Source: Paenibacillus apiarius (lineage in GTDB: Bacteria > Bacillota > Bacilli > Paenibacillales > Paenibacillaceae). From it: a stretch of DNA of 64,000 nt. This document shows positions 60,962 through 64,000 of this stretch, piece after piece. The notes beneath the pieces were generated by a model, which saw nothing but the letters and a program-made list of their open reading frames with translations, did no database searches and was not told the DNA's origin. A program made the position numbers and the translations under genes. Position 1 is the stretch's first letter. Each line of letters begins with the position of its first letter. The stretch lies in contig NZ_JAFFHZ010000001.1 in the NCBI RefSeq assembly GCF_017052585.1, positions 4,402,001-4,466,000 on the forward strand. Direction: 5' to 3'.

Positions 60962-61405
60962 TTATACCAAGTAGAAGGACACACCCAAAATTATGTAGAC
61001 GGCGAGCAGCATCAGGGAACCATTCATCCCGGCCAAGTCCGTATTGAAGCGCTGCGTCTTGAATTTCAGACCGCCCACGAACACGCTTAATCCGAGCACG
61101 AGCAGCAGATTGCCGATGATTGCCCCGTCAAGCTGGCTTTAACCATATCGAACAGACCATCGCGCACAAGAAAAATCGAAATGATGAGCTCCGCCGCGTT
61201 GCCGAACTAGCGTTCAGAAATCCGCCCAAGCGTTGTCCGGCATAATGGAACACACTCTCCGTAGCCCGTCCGAGGAATCCAGCCACAAAAATGATCGCTA
61301 GTGCGGATATGGCAAACTGCAGCGTCATATTCCAATGCAAATAGTGCCCTGCTCACTTAAAACGAAGGTTGCGATGAGAGGCACGAAAAATAATCGGTTG
61401 CCCAG
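60962..61405 (-). pseudogene. decayed Ca2+/H+ antiporter (CaCA family, ChaA/Cax type)
   Basis: On the minus strand pieces of a cation antiporter appear in shifting frames: NRLFFVPLIATFVLS; then HYLHWNMTLQFAISALAIIF with VAGFLGRATESVFHYAGQRL and GGFLNAS; then [20 protein letters not shown]; then [20 protein letters not shown] and NGSLMLLAVYIILG. At least three one-base losses separate them (for example TTT to TT in SFGN, and a G lost in the G-run of TGAIIG). The ATG is lost (CTG follows the AGGAG) and the C-terminal half is missing. The remnant is about 140 of an expected 350 residues. Confidence 0.82.
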
Positions 61406-61516
61406 ATCGATCACTCCTAACGTGATCTTGAATTTTTTTGAAAACTTCCCGATAATAAATATATATAACTGCTTGACATTTGTAAACAATGGAAGAAGCT
61501 TGAAAGCATTCGACGT

Positions 61517-61545
61517 TTGCTTTCATGTTCAGGGACCGCTACAAT
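61517..61545 (+). promoter_or_regulatory. candidate promoter of the Asp23 gene
   Basis: TTGCTT and TACAAT with a 17-base spacer, 27 bases before the start codon. The leader is very short. Confidence 0.5.
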
Positions 61546-61572
61546 AAAGAGGAGATCGAAAGGAGGATGACG

Positions 61573-61959
61573 ATGACAGAGAAACAGTTGAACACACAAG
61601 AGGGTAATATTCGTATTTCCAACGATGTCGTCGCCACTATCGCAGGTCTTGCTGCGCTGGAAACTCCAGGAATTGCCGCCATGTCCGGTGGGCTATCCGA
61701 AGGTTGGGCGAAACGATTAAGCGGCAAGAACGTGCAGAAGGGCATATCTGTAGAAGTGGGTCAATTAGAAGCCGCTGTAGATTTAAGGGTGATTGTTATG
61801 TATGGCATGCCGATTCAGGAAGTATGCCGGCAGCTGCAATTAAATGTTCGTGAAGCGATTCAAAATATGTCCGGTCTTTCCGTTATTGAAGTTAACGTGA
61901 AAGTGGAAGGCGTTGCATTTAAAGATGAAGAGCTGGAAGAGATTCAACGGATTAAATAA
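61573..61959 (+). CDS. Asp23/Gls24 family envelope stress protein
   Basis: A 128-residue protein with GNIRISNDVVATIAGLAALE, TPGIAAMSG, VEVGQLEAAVDLRVIVMYG and LSVIEVNVKVEGVAF, the alternating strand-helix pattern of the family (YqhY/YloU/AmaP-associated). Such proteins sit at the membrane surface and respond to wall stress. ATG 61573 has AGGAGG six bases upstream; an ATG at 61567 abuts that site. Confidence 0.9.
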   Translation: MTEKQLNTQEGNIRISNDVVATIAGLAALETPGIAAMSGGLSEGWAKRLSGKNVQKGISVEVGQLEAAVDLRVIVMYGMPIQEVCRQLQLNVREAIQNMSGLSVIEVNVKVEGVAFKDEELEEIQRIK

Positions 61960-61983
61960 GCACTTATGATTGCTGAACAGAGA

Positions 61984-62023
61984 AAAAGACTACACAGGCC
62001 GCAGCGGCCGGTAGTCTTTTTTG
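61984..62023. terminator. bidirectional terminator between the Asp23 and FtsW-like genes
   Basis: AAAAGACTAC pairs with GTAGTCTTTT and an inner GGCCGC/GCGGCC, then TTGCG. The minus-strand gene's stop codon lies inside the stem. Confidence 0.85.
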
Positions 62024-63240
62024 CGTGAATGGGTGGTTGATTTGGACGTGGATTCTTTTGGCTGATGCACCCTGTTGTATTCCCTCGAAACGCTGAGCAA
62101 TATGCCGATGCTTCCCAGAGTAATAAATAATGAGGAGCCGCCATAACTAATGAGAGGGAGCGTAACTCCCGTAATCGGAATGGTGCGTGTCACCCCACCG
62201 ATGTTAATGAATGCCTGAATTGCTATAATTCCGACGATGCCTACACTTACGAGCGTGCCATAAATGTCCGGGCAGCGGACAGCGATAAGAATGCCTCGCC
62301 AAATAAACAGCAAATAGACAAGAAGAAAAATGCTTGTTCCGATAAAACCCCATTCTTCTGCAATGATGGCGAAAATAAAGTCATTATATGGATACGGCAG
62401 ATAGAGCAGCTTCTGGATGCTCTGTCCGAAGCCGGCTCCTGTCCATCCGCCATGCGCAATCGCCTTGAGCGAGTGCAGCAAATTGTAGCTTGCCGCCTGT
62501 GTATCGTGGAAAGGGTCAAGCCACGACTGAATCCGGGCGAACTTGTAGCCGCCTGTCACCTTGTCCGGCGAGAAGAGCATGCTTATGCCGAGGACGACGA
62601 GCACGCCGGTAAGTCCGACCAGCATGCAGTTCATAATGTGCTTCAGGTTTGCTCCGCCCGCGATAACGATGACGCCCGCGCAGGCCGCCAAAATCAACGC
62701 TCCCCCCATGTCAGGCTGCAGCATAATAAGCCCGACGACGAAGCCGACGATAATCATGACAGGGAAGAGCCCTTTTTTGAAATCGCGGAACTTCTCGCCC
62801 TTCTTCGTGATCAATGCAGCAAGATACAGAACCGTCGCAATCTTGGCCAGCTCTGTCGGCTGGACGCCGATGGAACCGATACCGAACCAGCTTCGTGCGC
62901 CGTTAAGATCTTTACCGATATAAGGGACGAGCATGAGCATGATGACGGTAACGATAAATAGAGGTACGAACAATTTTTTATAAGCCGTATATCGGATATT
63001 CATGGCAATGAACATTGCGATAACTCCGAGGACGGCCCACATTAGCTGACGTTTGCCGAAGTATAGTGCATCATGGTTGTAAAGTTTTGAAACGGCAGCT
63101 AAGCTTGAGCTCGCGCTAACCACCATGACGACACCGAACCCCACGAGAAGCAACGTGAGCACAAGCAATAGAAAATCAGGCGTGCCTTTGTTGATGGGAG
63201 TCGGGTTCTCTCGTTTCATGGGTCGATATGTTCTAGTCAA
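61990..63240 (-). CDS. FtsW/RodA/SpoVE-family glycosyltransferase, FtsW-like
   Basis: A 416-residue SEDS membrane protein, ten helices, polymerising peptidoglycan with a partner PBP. Marks: GKDLNGARSWFGIGSIGVQP, TELAKIATVLYLAALI, LQPDMGGALILAACAGVI, SLKAIAHGGWTGAGFGQSIQ, YPYNDFIFAIIAEEWGFIG and ITGVTLPLISYGGSSLF. Start uncertain: TTG 63240 or ATG 63219, both without a ribosome site. It follows the YugN-like gene by ten bases, so translation may be coupled. Confidence 0.9.
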   Translation of the reverse strand: MTRTYRPMKRENPTPINKGTPDFLLLVLTLLLVGFGVVMVVSASSSLAAVSKLYNHDALYFGKRQLMWAVLGVIAMFIAMNIRYTAYKKLFVPLFIVTVIMLMLVPYIGKDLNGARSWFGIGSIGVQPTELAKIATVLYLAALITKKGEKFRDFKKGLFPVMIIVGFVVGLIMLQPDMGGALILAACAGVIVIAGGANLKHIMNCMLVGLTGVLVVLGISMLFSPDKVTGGYKFARIQSWLDPFHDTQAASYNLLHSLKAIAHGGWTGAGFGQSIQKLLYLPYPYNDFIFAIIAEEWGFIGTSIFLLVYLLFIWRGILIAVRCPDIYGTLVSVGIVGIIAIQAFINIGGVTRTIPITGVTLPLISYGGSSLFITLGSIGILLSVSREYNRVHQPKESTSKSTTHSRKKDYRPLRPV

Positions 63241-63250
63241 TGGAGAACCA

Positions 63251-63595
63251 TTACGCGCTAATAAGCGCTTGTTTCAATTCGTTCAGCTTCTGTGTAGCCG
63301 AATTGAGAATGGGTTGCGGAATCGGCGTATCGTAATCCAATCCGTGGGGGAAGGAAGCACGACCCATGTACACCGCTTCTACCGCCAGTATCGTGTCAGG
63401 CTTCTCCAGCTTGCCTTCCTTGACTCGAGTGTTGATGCGCAGAAAGTATTCTTCACCGTTTGCTTCAAATTTCAAGTCATATGTAGCACGGTAATATTCC
63501 CATTGCCAACGCACAAAACCAATATCTTCCGTCACTTCGTCCAGATAAGCCAGGTCAGATTCGAGCCCGATAAGGCCGGAATTTTCGATAATCAT
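63251..63595 (-). CDS. YugN-like family protein
   Basis: A 114-residue protein with MIIENSGLIGLESDLAYLDE, VRWQWEYYRATYDLKFE, YFLRINTRVKEGKLE, ASFPHGLDYDTPIPQPIL, the pattern of B. subtilis YugN. AAGGAGG is nine bases before the minus-strand ATG at 63595. Upstream partner of the FtsW-like gene. Function unknown. Confidence 0.87.
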   Translation of the reverse strand: MIIENSGLIGLESDLAYLDEVTEDIGFVRWQWEYYRATYDLKFEANGEEYFLRINTRVKEGKLEKPDTILAVEAVYMGRASFPHGLDYDTPIPQPILNSATQKLNELKQALISA

Positions 63596-63820
63596 GCACC
63601 TTTTCCTCCTTCAAATTGTTGCGTAACCTATAATACTTCCTCATGAACCTCTTATCATGATAGTATGTTTCCAAGTCTTGTGCAAGACATCCCTTCTCCC
63701 CTTATGGCATGATTTGTTTCTCGTTGACGACAGAACGAAAATGCGTCGTCGCAACGCGCAAGCCTATGGTACAATATAGAAAATCTCAAACGCACGAATG
63801 GCCAGTTAGGGGGAGAACGC

Positions 63821-64000
63821 GTGACACATACCTTCGTATCTCATTGGAAGGAAGCGCTCGCAGCGAACTATGAGCAGACCGTCGCTTGGCGGCGCCATTT
63901 GCATCAATATCCGGAAGCTTCCTATGAAGAACGGGAGACAGCCCGGTTTGTGGCCGGCCATTTGCGATCATTCGGCATCGACACCCAGACCGATGTCGGC
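63821..64000 (+). CDS. M20 family amidohydrolase (N-terminal part)
   Basis: GTG at 63821 with AGGGGGAG upstream opens a frame that runs off the window after 60 codons. WRRHLHQYPEASYEERETAR is the hallmark start of M20D zinc amidohydrolases acting on N-acyl amino acids (hippurate hydrolase and IAA-amino acid hydrolase types). The metal-binding residues lie beyond the window, so the substrate cannot be judged. Confidence 0.9.
   Translation, partial: MTHTFVSHWKEALAANYEQTVAWRRHLHQYPEASYEERETARFVAGHLRSFGIDTQTDVG

Overview
The window is a chromosomal segment of a Gram-positive, spore-former-type Firmicute. The best fit is Paenibacillus or a close relative. Reasons: Bacillus-type genes (speA, ccpA, acuA/acuC beside acsA, ytxJ, ylaN, YugN- and YktB-like proteins), strong AGGAGG ribosome sites, GTG/TTG starts, roughly balanced base composition, and Paenibacillus-style multi-domain lipoproteins. 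Nothing indicates a plasmid, a full prophage or a CRISPR locus.

Layout. 1-0.8 kb: end of the pyrimidine operon (pyrF, pyrE). 1.1-8.3 kb: one operon with two MacB/LolD-type ATPases, a HlyD-like lipoprotein, a large FtsX-type permease and a sugar-type binding lipoprotein. 8.6-11.8 kb: tRNA-fMet, tRNA-Ile2 and tRNA-Leu, then an AT-rich 2.7-kb insert closed by a second tRNA-Leu copy. The insert holds an HTH/TPR-like peptide-receptor-type regulator, a frameshifted secreted bacteriocin-like precursor and a small two-helix membrane protein. 11.9-22.5 kb: ung, tRNA-Val and many small housekeeping or unknown genes, an amidase, speA and an MFS exporter. 22.8-28.2 kb: a two-component system with a DUF3919-type protein, a binding lipoprotein and an OPA-family transporter, which looks like a phosphoglycerate uptake operon. 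28.4-33.9 kb: gnd, aroK, rhodanese, a divergent aroA and a CoA-binding protein. 34-37.6 kb: a GlcNAc/glucose-type EIICBA and PTS enzyme I. 37.6-41.4 kb: PfpI-like protein, ytxJ, ccpA, mtnN. 41.5-45.4 kb: acuC and acuA opposite acsA. 45.4-51.4 kb: a sugar ABC importer, a GlcNAc-type EIICB and a BglG/GlcT-family antiterminator, preceded by a promoter and a mutually exclusive antiterminator/terminator pair. 51.5-64 kb: class A PBP, rpsD with a structured leader, a GAF-GGDEF cyclase, a lipoprotein, an M29 aminopeptidase, a His-less HPr-like protein, ylaN, a decayed Ca2+/H+ antiporter, an Asp23 protein, an FtsW-like protein, a YugN-like protein and the start of an M20 hydrolase.

How the genes work together. 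Carbon control is a recurring theme: CcpA, enzyme I, two GlcNAc-type PTS permeases, an HPr-like protein that keeps the regulatory Ser but has no catalytic His, and acetate activation (acsA) beside its acetylation/deacetylation genes. The observations most worth following are the regulator/secreted-peptide/membrane-protein cassette between the tRNA-Leu copies, the attenuator that appears to put an ABC importer under an antiterminator encoded at the end of the same gene run, and a family of short palindromic repeats, several of them just after stop codons.
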